In this document: piece by piece, positions 17,966 to 29,640 of the stretch | Layout: every line of letters starts with the position of its first letter | How positions within the stretch are numbered: the stretch's first letter is position 1 | From: Piezodorus guildinii | Lineage: Eukaryota > Arthropoda > Insecta > Hemiptera > Pentatomidae | Assembly: GCA_023052935.1 (NCBI GenBank) | Contig: CM041292.1 | Location: forward strand, 102,739,906 to 102,803,905 | DNA: 64,000 nt | Reading direction: 5' to 3' | Position numbers and translations under genes: made by a program | The notes under the pieces: generated by a model | Database searches by the model: none | Seen by the model: only the letters and a program-made list of their open reading frames with translations | What the model was told of the DNA's origin: nothing

Positions 17966-19766
17966 ATTATTCCTTATGGAATATTTATGTAAGGTCATCA
18001 AACTAAAGTTTAAATTTTTTAATTGTTAAAAAATAAATAAATTTAGTATTTTTACTACTTAAAACAAAATAAACAAACTTTCTTTTAAAGATTTTATTTA
18101 AAGTAAATCTTAATATTTTTACTAAGTAGTGCACAATTATGGAAAAAATAAGATATGATCTTATTAGCTTAATAGCGACGATAAAATAATTGTTGGCCAA
18201 GTATATTGAGTACGGTAATGCGAGAAAGATTTTGGTAGCTTTTTCATCTTCATATCATGTGGAAAGGGGTCGTCTTTCTTCTTCTTTTTCAATCTTCTTA
18301 AAAATATGAAAACAGACGAAAAATAATCTGTTTAATATATATTTATAAAAGAAAGTCAGTATCCTAGTTCTACAGGTGTGATATAGTAAATTTCCGAGAA
18401 CAAAATTATGATCTAGCCCTTAATAATAACTTTATTCGTTATGCATGGTAGAAAGGGTAACTAATTGACCAAATAAAACTTTATATGTATTATAGTTACT
18501 TTTACCATTAACGCAAATCGTATGTAAATCGGCACAAAATAAAATATTCGTGAGAAAACGGTGGGATACAGCTAGTTTCATATAATCCGAGATCGTTGCT
18601 TAAACCTGATGCTAGTATAAAGTTTGGGAATAAGTTAGGTTATTAAGATTATGGACAGTCGACATCTAAGGTAATCAGCGCCCTTTTTTAAGTGTCTGGG
18701 AACATCTGCAGCTGGCTTTTTTCGATCATATTATATTTTCAGAACTTGAAGAGGTTTCTATCAGCTGTAGTTAAAATTTCATTCGGTTTTAATCAGAAAA
18801 CTTGAAGAAATATATTTATATTTTTAAATATGTAATTTCTTAGTCGTATTTTTCTCGAAATTGATTTAGTTTTGCACTAAAGTACGTTTTATCATACGCT
18901 AAAGTGGAAAAGGGAGAGGGAAGAAAGGATATGTGAAATATGGAACAGAATTAATTTATTTAAATTTTATTGAAATGTGATTCTATATGGAAAAAGACAA
19001 GCTCTACTTACCGCTCATAAAATAAGTAAAAATATTTTAATGATGAAATCATAGATTTAAAATAATGATACAATCACACGTTAAGCTCAAGAAATGTGAT
19101 TGGATGGATAACAGATATTTATTATTCATAGCTGAATATATATTATTATTTTATACTGGTTTTACCTGTTTCGTGAGGCAGTAAAGCAAGTAAGATGAAA
19201 TAAACAGCACGACCCTCTCTAACTTCCCGGTAATAATGATCTTTCTGAAGCACCACAGCAATTGATTATAGCCGTTGGCAGAAGCAATAAAACGAGCATA
19301 TCCTATTTCATCGGAATCAAACAGACTTATTTGTAATAATAACTTCAAATACTGTTCTGTAGTTTATTTTAAAACTGTTGATGTCACTATTAAATACAGC
19401 CATGAAAGTTGCTATGATACATCTGTCTTCCGGTCCATATCACTTGTCATGAAAATATTAACTTCGGCCTTTTTAGGACTAAGCCTGGTAGTTCAAAACA
19501 CGCAACCTAGTTGTTTGTGAATCATTACTAGCCCAATCATTTATACAATATAATTCTCATCATTACATCATAATAATCCCTTTGAGAGTATTATTACCCC
19601 AGTAATTGACTTTTGTCTGTATATCACAATCCAGCCTAGTCATTATTCAATTCGTAGATTAAAAATGTTATAATGTATTGAAAAAATAAAATTAAACAAC
19701 CTAATATATAAGGAGAAATAAGTATCAAAAGTATAAGAAATCATTCAGTCCATATTTAAAAAAAAA
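17966..19766. other. No gene seen
   Basis: AT-rich DNA without recognisable coding or repeat ends. Short open frames on both strands (for example 18003-18200 and 19151-19348) are low-complexity and overlap other frames. Confidence 0.6.
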
Positions 19767-20643
19767 TCTGGTGCGGGCAACACACGACTTTCACTTACCT
19801 CCGTTTTTAAAATCCATTAAAGAATTTCCAAATTCAGTTAAAGATAAAAATGAGTAAAACCATTAAAGAATTAATTAAATTGAATTAATATAGAAACATG
19901 TGTTTTATTAAAAACTCTATTATATTATTTTCTAAAATAATCACTTCGGCTTTTTATCACTCTTTAATCAATTTCACATGCTTGTGTATAATATAATATA
20001 TTTTCTAAAGTATTTTTCTTTCAAACGGTATATTATACGTCTATATTACTGTTATTATGTTAAAAACAAACTTGGCGCGCTTTGCTTCATTGACAAGCCG
20101 CAAGGTTGCAGCACGGTCAACATGAATTTTCCTTTTCGGAAACCCAACAAACAGTTAGTTTTATCGGCTCTTTATCACTCTTCATTAAGCTTTACAATTC
20201 CGTGAATCAGATAATATTTTTTCTAAATTCTTTAGCTATCCAACGGCATATTATACATCTATATTACTATTGTTGTGTTCAGAAACACAAAAAATGCATA
20301 GAAAAATATTTATTCAATTTTCTCCTTTAGCTGTTTATCAAATTCCCTCAACGTGCTGTTAATTATCATTGGTAACAAGATAATATAGTTATTTTTATAG
20401 AATCTATAGAATTAAAGGTAAACTTTAAGGCGTATAGTTATCTTAAATATAAAATTTCAGTTTCACAGGACTTTTCGTTTTCGCCTGGGAGTTACCACAC
20501 ACTCACACACACAGACCTATTTGTGAGGCTTGGCTATTAGGACTCAGGGTACCCTAAAGCTTATATTTCCGCTGAAAACTGGAATTCGAAAATGTTCACG
20601 ATCGCAATACTTTCCCTTATTATATATAGTAAGTGAAAAGAAT
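19767..20643 (+). mobile_element. M1 repeat copy with an internal insertion
   Basis: Begins TCTGGTGCGGGCAACACACG and ACTTTCACTTACCT, and ends in the palindrome ATTATATATAGTAAGTG followed by AAAAG. A segment at about 20065-20155 (GACAAGCCGC ... GCACGGTCAACAT ... TTTTCGG) interrupts the M1 body and recurs at 25779-25850. After it, part of the M1 body is repeated. A CA run after GAGTTACCACA lies at 20484-20510. Confidence 0.75.
20065..20155 (+). repeat. Insert block shared with 25779-25850
   Basis: Both contain GCAGCACGGTCAACAT and a TTTTCGG-AACCC block in the same order and both lie inside M1 copies. It may mark an M1 subfamily or an old insertion copied with M1. Confidence 0.6.
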
Positions 20644-20783
20644 AAATAGAATGGAAATGTAGCCAAAATTGAATAACCGATTGAATTTCAATCAAATCAC
20701 CCATAGTGCATTGAAATTCATTGCTTCTAATACATCTAATGAAAACGTTCCGTTCTAAAGGAAATTAAAATTCCAAGAAATAT

Positions 20784-20810
20784 AAAAAAAAAAAAAAAAA
20801 AAAAAAAAAA
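20784..20810 (+). repeat. Poly(A) run of 27
   Basis: A homopolymer at the end of otherwise unassigned sequence. It could be a retroposon tail, but no matching element was recognised to its left. Confidence 0.6.
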
Positions 20811-21547
20811 TGAGACATCCTTCAATTATAAAAGAGCTTGGAAGAGTTTTACCCCTCGACATTTAGGCCCCTCTTTCTTAGTCCCCAAATAAGGTTTTTA
20901 AGGACCTTGTTATAAAGTTGCTGTTTCTGCGATCTGAATACTCTAGACTTCTAGGGCTCTTATTTCCAATACAATTTTAATGGAAATGAACCTTTTCTGG
21001 GTAATAGCATTATAATTCTAAAAAAACATTGGACGTGTAAGTGAAATATAATGTTGGCTAGATTTTTTTCTTAGCCAGGCATTTTCATATTTTAGTTCTA
21101 AGATTAACTTACAATTAATATATTTAAAAATCAAATAAATCAATCATTAGACCTTGAAAGTTTAATAACAACGTAGAATAATATAAATGTCGGTAAGCAA
21201 AAGTAAAAACATAGGATGCTCATATAAAAAGCTTCTTTTTTTTTCTAAACCAGTAACAATAAAATGAAAAAAATCATAACCCATAAAATACAAAATTATA
21301 TCAGTAATCAGGGCCGATATGAACAGCGAGAGTAAAGTACAACAAAAATAAATAGGAAAACATTATGTAAAGGAGAAAGGAAAAAGACACAAAGGAAAAA
21401 AAAATCGAAATCTAAATAAAATCTGTGAATTCTTTATAGCTTCTCTTAGATTTTGCACTGACATGAATGTTGATGAAGAATTGTTTGATCATCGTAAGCA
21501 TTTATTTATTTATATACCTTTTGTAAAAATATGCCTTTATCTTCTAA
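20811..21547. other. No gene seen
   Basis: AT-rich, with A-rich patches near 21210-21420 and no recognised motif. Confidence 0.55.
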
Positions 21548-21548
21548 T

Positions 21549-21640
21549 GCAATGGATCTCAACTAGTAGCTGTGGACCCCCGGTGAGTCTGTGGGTCAGT
21601 AATAGTGCTCAAGGTCCGCGAGGTCTCACAGTGAAATCAT
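21549..21640 (+). mobile_element. hAT-like non-autonomous element fragment
   Basis: Contains CAATGGATCTCAAC, GTGGACCCCCGG, CTGTGGGTCAG and GGTCCGCGAGGTCTC in an order typical of the terminal part of hAT-derived short elements. The other end is not identified. The overlapping 103-codon open frame is not treated as a gene. Confidence 0.35.
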
Positions 21641-21859
21641 TTAATTTAATAAAATCAAAAATATTTTCGAAGCCTTTGCTTGTAATAAGAATCGCATATG
21701 CTCATAACTGCACGAGATCATTGACAAGTGACTATTACTGCACAATCACAACCATAAAATTGGTAATTTTTTAACATTTCGATGAAATGAGCATGGGCAG
21801 AAGTAAGTACGCATAAGCTGATGGACAATATTTTATTTAAATAAATACCAAACCTAAGG

Positions 21860-22157
21860 GAGTCCGTGGCTGAGTGGCTAGCGCGCTAGTCTCTCACGCT
21901 AAAGGCTGTGAGTTTCGAATCCCTGTTCCCTAGGGACTTTTGTAAGGATATGTATAATTAAATGGTGATTCACTCACAGCCTCTCTCCCAGGTTTGTGAG
22001 ACCCTTCAGCCTACTGGTGGCCAAACAGTAAATAGGCGTAGGGAGTGATGACCCTTCCCTACAAAATTTCATCGAGAAACGTGGTAAGTATATTCTCCCA
22101 GGATATTACACCACGCGACCAAGGGTCTACACGGCCTGTCGCGCCATATAAAAAAAA
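21860..22157 (+). mobile_element. tRNA-derived SINE, family 1
   Basis: The head carries an A box TGGCTGAGTGGC (one mismatch to TRGCNNAGYNGG) and, about 50 bases on, a B box GTTTCGAATCC (one mismatch to GGTTCGANTCC). A family-specific body of about 220 bp follows and ends in an A-rich tail near 22150. RNA polymerase III promoters of this kind drive SINE transcription. It is not a tRNA gene, because the acceptor ends do not pair and the body continues. No target duplication was found. Confidence 0.75.
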
Positions 22158-22966
22158 TACGAATCTCGTATTAGCTTTGGGATCTAGATCTTTTTCTATT
22201 AAGACCTAATAAAGCATTTATATATATATATATAGGCCCTCAAGGCTTTGTGTATTTTTTACATTTTGTATAAATAAATACACAATTGCCATCACTTTCA
22301 ATTATTATTAGGTTTTTAGGTTATTACATTATTTTATTCTCTTTATATTCCTTTTCAAATAATTCTTGAAGGCATTCAACCATACGAAGGTAAAAAAAAA
22401 ACTGAAATCGATTGTCTTGCCATTTCCCAAATTTTTTTTAAAGCCTGATTTGAAGTAAAAATTAAGCAATTCAATGTTATACATCATGATGATTAAGGTG
22501 CAGTATTTTATTGCCGACAGATTTGAAGTACTTCAGAACCGGCAAGACCTTGGCCAGTTTTATGCTGATCATTGAACACCAGGAAGGCTGTCCGTCGGCG
22601 TCTGCGCCTTGAACTTGCTCCCGTTTTAAGCAGACAGGTGAGATTCAAATCTAGACCCGGGTGTAACACACTGATTTTACGTATTGATCTGCATGAGAAG
22701 GTATAATCCTTTTGTATAAGATATATAATCCCTACCAAGTTAATGATTACGTAGAAAATTCATTCGCTAATATAAATTCATTCTGACCATCATTGTCTAA
22801 CAATTTCATGGACCAAATATAAGATTTTTAAAATACTATAAAACGATGTTATTAACTTTGATATAAGGGATCAATGACTTGGCCAAGTTCTTTTAATTTT
22901 TAATAATTCTGGGTCTTATAATAATGTTACATATGGCTGCAACAAAGTAACAACCGTAAAATAAAA
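22158..22966. other. No gene seen
   Basis: Contains a short TA run near 22217-22236 and a less AT-rich patch at about 22510-22690 with GATTCAAATCT, which is vaguely B-box-like. No assignable element. Confidence 0.5.
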
Positions 22967-23790
22967 ATCTGGTGGAGGTGACACACAACTTTCACATACC
23001 TCGGTTGTTAAAATCAATATAAGAACATTAAAATAAAGCCAGAGAGTTCAAAAAAGATTAATGAATTATGTTCAGTTATATACGCTGGAAATATATGTTT
23101 AAGATTAAATATTATAACAGCGTAATGTACAATAACCATTTAAGCTTATAATATGCATTTTTTTTCACGCAAAAAAATTACTATATGTCTATATTAATAT
23201 TAATATATTCGGGGAAAAAAAAATTCTCTTTTCTCCTTCAGTTGGTTGTTAAATTCGTTCAATTATTTAGGTATTGATCATTTTTTATCAATGCTAATAA
23301 AATGATATGCTTATTTTTTTGAATCTACAAAATTAAAGGTACTTAAGAGGAATAAATATGGTCATTTAAGACCTGCGAGACTATTTAAATCAGAATGAAA
23401 CCTACATGATATTAAAGCCCATTAAATATTACATCATTTTGGCTTAAAATCATCAACTTAATTAAAATCATCTGATCCATTTACGAGAAAATTCTAAAAA
23501 GATGAAAAATGCAAAGCGTATAGTCGCTCTTCTGATTAGCAGATTAAAAAAAAAAAGTTGTGACATCTCAGACCTTTGTGCTTCCAAAATATGAAATTTC
23601 AGTTTTCAACAACTTATGGTTTTCGAAGTAGACTTCCCATACACATGCACAGACCTTTTCACGGTCCTTATTTGGCCTCAAAGGATCACCCTAAAAAGTT
23701 TATTTCCAGTGGAAAATCGAAATCGAAATTTTTCACGATTGCAATACTTTCCCGTACTATACATTTCGTATATAATTAAGTTAAAGTAAA
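22967..23790 (+). mobile_element. M1 repeat copy
   Basis: Starts TCTGGTGGAGGTGACACACA, with ACTTTCACATACCTC, and ends in AAGTTAAAGTAAAA. The body is colinear with 4231-5170 but diverged. The next M1 copy begins only about 30 bases further on, so the two lie in tandem, head to tail. Confidence 0.75.
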
Positions 23791-24207
23791 AATAAATGTA
23801 GGCAAGTGAAAATAAATAATCTGATGCGCGCACTTTTACTTGCCTCCTTTGTTAAAATCAATTTAAGAGTTTTTGAATAATGTACAGATAAAAATAAATT
23901 GATAATGAAATAATTAAATTGAATTTCAATAGAACCATGTGTTTTATTAAATAATTTTTATCTACAACATTCAGTTAGTATTTGGGGTAATCACCTCCAA
24001 CTCAATGTCAAGATGATCACTCCTTTTTGAATAGTGGACTGCATGAAAATATAAAAACTTTAGCAATTGAAGGCTGGACATAGATCGAATGAAATACTGT
24101 ATGGTAAAAAAAAAAAATAATATTACAAAAGAAAATGCTACATTTAAACTTGGTGGCCAGGTGTTAATATATTGGATTCTTAGGTTAGTAAAGTTGAAAC
24201 TATTGTT

Positions 24208-24218
24208 GACAATAATAT
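24208..24218 (+). repeat. 11-bp target-site duplication of LINE-B, left
   Basis: GACAATAATAT, repeated exactly at 25521-25531. It lies directly beside the poly(A) tail side of the minus-strand element. Confidence 0.85.
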
Positions 24219-25520
24219 TTTTTTTTTTTTTTTTTAACATTTTATTGATATTTACAACTGTACATATAATATATACAACAAGTAAATGGGCTAATCAATA
24301 CTTATGGGCGTGATAATGTCTAGTGAAGAAACTACCCAGTGGTAGCACTTCAATGTCAATTTAATTACAGTAGGTCTCGAGGCCATCGTCTTTTCAATCG
24401 CCTCGGAGGGTTGTCAGGAATAGATGGGAATGATAAGTTGCGTACAAGAGGATTCGTGTGGGTTGGGAGTTTGGAATGAAAAGAAGCATATCTGTTTCGG
24501 GCTAGTTCTGCGACAAATGGGATATTTAGGTCTTTATGGATGATTTTATTCGTAACGAAATAAGGAGCATTTAGGATTTTGCGAAGGATTTTGGATTGTA
24601 ACGATTGAATGCGAGAGGAATTAGATGGTTTAGTTGAGCCCCAAAGCTCGATTCCATATGTCCAGATGGGTCTGATGATGGTAACATAAATGAGCTTTTT
24701 GTAATAAATTGGAAGTTTTGAACGTTTGTCTAGTAAGTGTTGTAGTAGTCGGTATCTACGGGCGGTTTCTTGTCGTTTAAGTCGAGTATGGGGATTCCAT
24801 GTAAGACGTTTGTCAAGATGGAGTCCTAGGTAACGGATTTGTTCAACAGGTATGAGTGGGGTATTATTAAAGGATACAGTGGGGCAGGAAGTCATCGGTT
24901 TGCGACGAAGGGTAAAGGTAATTTGGTGGGATTTGATAGGATTTATTTTAATCCTCCAGTTCTGACACCATTCCTCAATGGCTGTGATGTGAGACTGAAG
25001 GGTTCGGGATGCAGCGGATGGATCATTATGGACAGATAACACACAAGTGTCATCCGCATAAGTTGTGAGGACAGTGGATGGATGGAGTGGAATATCAGCT
25101 GTATATACCGTATAAAGGATGGGACCTAAGATACTACCCTGAGGTACACCTGCAGACTGAGAAAATACGGAAGAGTAGGAAAGGTTATGATTTACTTTGA
25201 AGGTTCTATTAATGAGGTAGGAACGGATTATCAAGTAGTATGTTGCGGGAAGGAATTGACGGAGTTTATAAAGGAGTCCTGGGTGCCAGACTCGGTCGAA
25301 CGCTTGTTCCACGTCGAGAAAAGCACCCGTGCAATACATTTCGCGCTCCAATGTGGAGGATATAACATCTACCACACGGTGGCATTGCTGAATTGTAGAG
25401 TGGGATGTCCGAAATCCAAACTGATGGTCAGGAATTATGTGGTTCATTTCTAGGATCGGGTAAAGGCGTTTCAAAATGAGTTTTTCTAGGATCTTACCCA
25501 TGATGGGCAAAAGGGAGAGA
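24219..25520 (-). mobile_element. LINE-B copy, 5'-truncated
   Basis: A 1.3-kb retroposed copy with a poly(A) tail (T run at 24219-24235 on the plus strand), an AATAAA signal just before the tail, and a perfect 11-bp duplication. It contains the last two-thirds of the reverse transcriptase and the C-terminal domain. The family is related to LINE-A, as shown by shared protein motifs and the same terminal R-R-L-K-R-x-W-P-R-D-L-L. Confidence 0.92.
24365..25520 (-). CDS. LINE-B ORF2 fragment: reverse transcriptase
   Basis: About 385 codons open without stops. It starts at the truncation point within the S-L-L-P-I-M-G-K-I motif that follows R-P-I in complete elements. Palm motifs are L-D-V-E-Q-A-F-D-R-V-W and T-Y-A-D-D-T, with A-G-V-P-Q-G-S-I-L-G-P between. 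The C-terminal domain ends at a stop directly followed by the 3' UTR. The endonuclease and the fingers of the polymerase are missing, so the copy cannot move on its own. The frame has not yet decayed, so insertion is fairly recent. Confidence 0.88.
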
Positions 25521-25531
25521 GACAATAATAT
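25521..25531 (+). repeat. 11-bp target-site duplication of LINE-B, right
   Basis: GACAATAATAT, partner of 24208-24218, marking the 5' truncation point of the element. Confidence 0.85.
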
Positions 25532-25539
25532 AACTGGAT

Positions 25540-25850
25540 AAATTGACCTAAGTTGTAAAAATCTGGGATGGTGAAGATGCTGTCTGGTGATGGTCTTAAT
25601 GGTGATATTGCACTTTTTCTCCTCTTCTCCTTTTTCTCCCCTCTGGCCTTCTTAATTCTTCTACTCCATGGCTGCTGGAAGGGACAAGACATAGAAAATA
25701 GAGCAAAATGTGGCACATCCAGTAAAGACCTGCCACTACTCAGTTTCTTTTTTTTTTTGCCACTAGGGGGGCACTGCTTCTTTGACAGACCGCCAGGAGG
25801 CAGCACGGTCAACATCAATTTCCGTTTTCGGGAACCCGAAACAGCTGATT
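25540..25850 (+). repeat. Non-M1 stretch within an M1 copy
   Basis: A pyrimidine-rich patch (25615-25680), a T run near 25747-25759, then the GCAGCACGGTCAACAT block shared with 20065-20155. Open frames of 116 and 138 codons on opposite strands overlap here and carry no motif. They are judged chance frames in a composition-biased patch. Confidence 0.4.
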
Positions 25851-25945
25851 TTGATGAAAAAGTTTTTGCAACATCTCGGACATATAGTTTCCTAAATATC
25901 AATTTTTCAGTTTCATAGGGCTTTTCGTTTATGCGCTGGAGTTAC

Positions 25946-25948
25946 CAC

Positions 25949-26001
<53 letters not shown>
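25946..26001. repeat. (CA)n microsatellite inside M1
   Basis: About 27 CA units with a few interruptions, at the conserved M1 site after GAGTTACCAC. Confidence 0.9.
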
Positions 26002-26004
<3 letters not shown>

Positions 26005-26125
26005 TTGATTATTTGGACTCAGTCGATCCTAAAACGTGTATTTCTGTTGAAAACTGGAATTCGAAAATTTTCACGATCGCATTACTTTTCCTTCTGTATA
26101 TTTCATATATAGGTAAGTGAAAGTA

Positions 26126-27050
26126 AAATATAATAAAAACAAGGACGCTACTATAAAAACAATTTTTTTTTTTCTGGTAACAATAAAATGAAGAAAAATC
26201 GTAACCTGACAAACACTAAATCATGTTAATACTTACTGCTTAAAATTACAACCATGAAGATATGTCGATTTCTAAAAAAAGTTCAACAGTCATGATGTTG
26301 AAGCATAAAATATAATTATAAATGGAGAAGCATATAAATATAAACTTTCCTATTAATTTTACTGTTATTAGCATAGGTATAAGCAATGCATCTGATTTAT
26401 TGAGGAACTAATTTTACTCCTGTGATGAATTTCACTTGCATGTTGATCCTACAATTAGTTGAGAATAAATATCTAATAAATCCCAATCCTTGATCAATCC
26501 CGTCAATAAAGTTACGTAGGCAGTATCCGTTGCGTCAACACGATCCTACTTTTAATTCATAATTTAATGAGAACTAAACAGGCATTTAGTCGTAATAATT
26601 AGTAATAGAAATATTTTTCGAAATTCCAGGAAAATTGCAAAATAAATTAAGAGAAAACCTTAAGGGATTTTAATTTTAATAAAAATAATTGAAATGTTTA
26701 CATGCATTAAGTAAGAAGAAGAGAAAGAAGGGAGAAAAAACCCTTATTACCTCAGCTGCTAGTTTTAGAAGTGACAAACAGTCTACTTTTAAAGAAGTTT
26801 TACTTTGTGTAATTACTATTATACTGTTAATATCATAACTTCATTGTTCAGCGTTTTTAACTACCACACAGGCTTAACGTTGTTTATATTATGACTCTTA
26901 TTTAAACGTATCTTTTAAAGAGCATTTTAGAGAAATTCAGGTGAGAAGAAAATGAGCTTTGTGTGTGATATGGTTAATATTTTTTTAAAGATATGTAGAC
27001 CAATAATTATTGTTTGGGACTGACAGAATGGAATAGCTATTGGATATTTT
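26126..27050. other. No gene seen
   Basis: AT-rich DNA with scattered short frames and no recognised repeats. Confidence 0.6.
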
Positions 27051-27054
27051 ATGC

Positions 27055-27140
27055 TGGTTTCTTCACCCTCTGCCTCGTGATACCCCGTGTAACCTTCAAA
27101 GGCAAATTAGGGGAGAACAAAAAAAATTAAAATAAAAAAT
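27055..27140 (+). mobile_element. SINE family 2, 3' part
   Basis: Shares TTCACCCTCTGCC, CTTCAAAGGC and the following AGGGGAG/A-rich end with the SINE at 42488-42690. The tRNA-like head is absent or unrecognisable. Confidence 0.4.
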
Positions 27141-27412
27141 AAATAGAAAAAAAAACACCTGGGAAAGAATCCTATACCACGAGTGTTAGACGTTTGGGTT
27201 CTTCACTGTTGATCTTTAGAGTTCTGATTTTCCTCAATTATAATATAGAAAGAGTAAATTTAAAAACAAGTGCTGTTTTCAGTAAATTATTAGCCATAGA
27301 AATTAAATTGAACCTTAAAAGATTTTTATTTATAAAAATGCTGATTCTACCTCAGATTATCGAAGAAGTATGAACCATATATATTTTACTTAAAACAATT
27401 AAAGATTATATA

Positions 27413-27589
27413 TGTGGCGGTCGTGAAAACTAGATAACTCGAGATATATCAAAAATTAGTTAACTTCACGTATCGCTTCCTCAGACCCTCCTGTAATTAA
27501 TAACTCTATTTTGGTATTTCGTAGAACTTTAAATCGCTCACCTGTTAAATGAAAGATTTTGACTTAACCACTTATTCAGGACCGCCACA
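27413..27589. mobile_element. 177-bp MITE with 15-bp terminal inverted repeats
   Basis: The left end is TGTGGCGGTCGTGAA. The right end read in reverse is TGTGGCGGTCCTGAA, 14 of 15 matching. Both flanks are TATA-rich, so a target duplication cannot be fixed. No coding capacity. The superfamily is not identifiable from the ends alone. Confidence 0.65.
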
Positions 27590-28430
27590 GATATATAAGA
27601 AACATATTTTTCGAGATTATCTTAAGTATTCCAAATACCATTCAAATTGATATGAAAATGATGCATCCTGGTTATGTGAACTATCCAGTTACTAAACCAT
27701 AGCATAAATGACACGTTTCATTCTTTATAACACATGCCATTAACATTCATATTTTATTTCCAAAGTATTAAGCGGACCGGGAACAGGCTACGGCCTACAG
27801 CTCTGGTAATACTCTGATACTGCAAACTAAATTCAATAATTTCACTACAATACAAGTATAAGATATACGAAGAGTCCACGGAAGAAAGGCGGATGTCAAT
27901 TAGGAGTGCTTATCGGGAAAATCAGTTTTTAGGTTTGGATCTTTAATTATTTATGTATGTTTTATCATTTGTTTAAAAAAAAAATTTAATGTCCTTTTTC
28001 TTTTTGTTTTGCGTATCTTTTCACCAACATATTCTCCTCAACTAGACGAACTATTATATATATATATATAAAACTACAATGCGGAAAAAAAATTGACTCT
28101 CCCTCTTTCTTCTGTGGACTCTTCATATAAAACAGTTCATTCGCAAATTGCTATGAGAAAGTCCGAAAAATGATGAGAAAGAGTTAAGAAACTTTTCCAA
28201 AAGGGAATAAAGGACAATATAGACCTAACACTGTATTAAATCAGCAGGTCTTTGAACCAATGTTCAAAAAGAAGATGCTTAACTACAGAACTACATTAGA
28301 TGAAAATCGGATAGATCAATGTGATTTTTTTTAAATTAGGGTTAATCCAATTGAAAAGGTAGTCCAATCTTAATTAATTTTTTTTTTTTATCCAAGTTTT
28401 TTTCTTTTTGGTTTTTTAAGTTTAAAACCG
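27590..28430. other. No gene seen
   Basis: AT-rich, with a short TA run near 28053-28070. No motif recognised. Confidence 0.55.
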
Positions 28431-28700
28431 TAAACACAGTTTTTCTAGTTAATACTTTTAGTTTTGCTATTTTAATGCTAACTATTTTAAGACAGCTTAT
28501 ATTTGAAAACGTGTGTCGGTAAAATCTCTCAACTCTGGTAATTTTGCAGATAGCAAATCAAAACAAAAACTAACAATATGATAAGGTTATGGTTTACATT
28601 TTGGTCATCACAAAAACTTTCCCAAACAGCGAAAGTGGTTTCGGAGATTAACAAAAAAAAACGTGACTTTTAGTGAGGTAAACATTTGTTAAGGAAAAGA
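28430..28700 (+). repeat. Dispersed repeat, also inverted near 29950-30040 and direct at 5345-5545
   Basis: The block TAATACTTTTAGTTTTGCTA at 28455-28475 recurs in reverse complement near 30020-30040, with matching flanks including AAGACAGC/GCTGAC. The pair forms a loose inverted repeat around a LINE-B fragment. The remainder matches 5345-5545. Confidence 0.5.
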
Positions 28701-28831
28701 GAACCGCCTTTGTTTATTTTTTTCTTATTAAGTTTAGTTACACAGCATAGGCCTACAGTATTCTATAATAATATTCCACTTGTTCCGGTCGAACGTCGAA
28801 TCTATGACTGCTTGGCAAACGTCTCACATGG

Positions 28832-29395
28832 CATCCGCACACTAGACTGAAACGACAAGAAACTGCTCGCTGCTTTCGGTTACTTGAATACTTACTACAC
28901 AGAAGATCTAACCTTCCACTTAACTACAAAAGGCTCATCTACAAGACCATCATAAGGTCTATATGGACTTATGGAGTTGACCTTTCTGGCTCTACTAAAC
29001 CATCGAATTTCTCCCGTATGCAATTCTTACAATCTAAAATCCTTCGTAAACTCCTCAACACTCCTTTGTCACAAAAAAAAAAAAAACTCATCCATAAAGA
29101 TCTAAATATTCCAAACGTTGCTGATTTGGCCCGAACCAGATATCACTCCTTCCATGACAAACTCCATTCCCACTGTAACCCTCTAGTTTCAAACCTTGCA
29201 CCCCTTCGATTCCTGATAATGCTCCAAGGCGTGTGAAAAGATGATGGCTTCGAGACCTTTTAGTTTAAAATAGTTAGTGAAGTGCTCCTAATGGGTAGCT
29301 CCTCTACGAGTTTGTTTCATATCATATTGATTTTAGTATATTTACTTGTATTATGAAGTGCAGCTGTAAATTTCAATAAATAATTAATTTAAAAA
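28832..29395 (+). pseudogene. LINE-B, 5'-truncated 3' fragment
   Basis: Starts at P-H-T-R-L-K-R-Q-E-T-A and follows the LINE-B C-terminal domain to its stop, 3' UTR, AATAAA and A-rich tail (29380-29398). An A13 run near 29072-29085 replaces part of the V-T-N-K region and shifts the frame. The best open piece is 29018-29236. Confidence 0.82.
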
Positions 29396-29479
29396 AAATT
29401 GTCATAACCTTAACTACTGTAAAATTTCGGTATTGAGAATCGTCATTGTGTTAATATAAATTTTCAAACATGGCAAAAA

Positions 29480-29640
29480 TTTAGTTTTCACGGTATTTAA
29501 GAGATCACGAATTCTACATAGCTAGGAATATAAACCCTCAAATTTTGAAGGGAGAGGGGTAGTAATTTTTTTTTTTTTTTTTTGGGTCTATTATAAAGGT
29601 TCATTATTGAAAATAATAAACAAATAATTCACAAAATATT
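29480..29640 (+). repeat. Dispersed repeat shared with 36040-36160
   Basis: Both have a CCTCAAATNTTGA...GGAGAGG-like block, then a T-rich or GT-rich stretch and AAAGGTTYATTATTGAA followed by ATAATAAA-CAAA. No coding capacity. Confidence 0.5.

Larger units (their letters stand above)
23818..26125 (+). mobile_element. M1 repeat copy interrupted by LINE-B
   Basis: The 5' end TCTGATGCGCGC and TTTTACTTGCCTCC is at 23818. The 3' end ATATATAGGTAAGTGAAAGT is at about 26096-26118. LINE-B occupies 24219-25520, and a further non-M1 stretch (25532-25850) includes the insert block shared with 20065-20155. A long CA microsatellite (25946-26001) occupies the position where other M1 copies carry only a few CA units. 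Confidence 0.7.

Noticed and set aside
21463..21774. 103-codon frame
   Set aside because: It crosses a hAT-like repeat fragment and has no family resemblance.
21860..21940. tRNA-like sequence as a functional tRNA gene
   Set aside because: A and B boxes are good, but the acceptor-stem ends do not pair and the sequence continues into a SINE body with an A-rich tail.
25486..25918. Open frames of 138 (minus) and 116 (plus) codons
   Set aside because: They overlap each other on opposite strands in a pyrimidine-biased patch and run across the LINE-B insertion edge. No motif.
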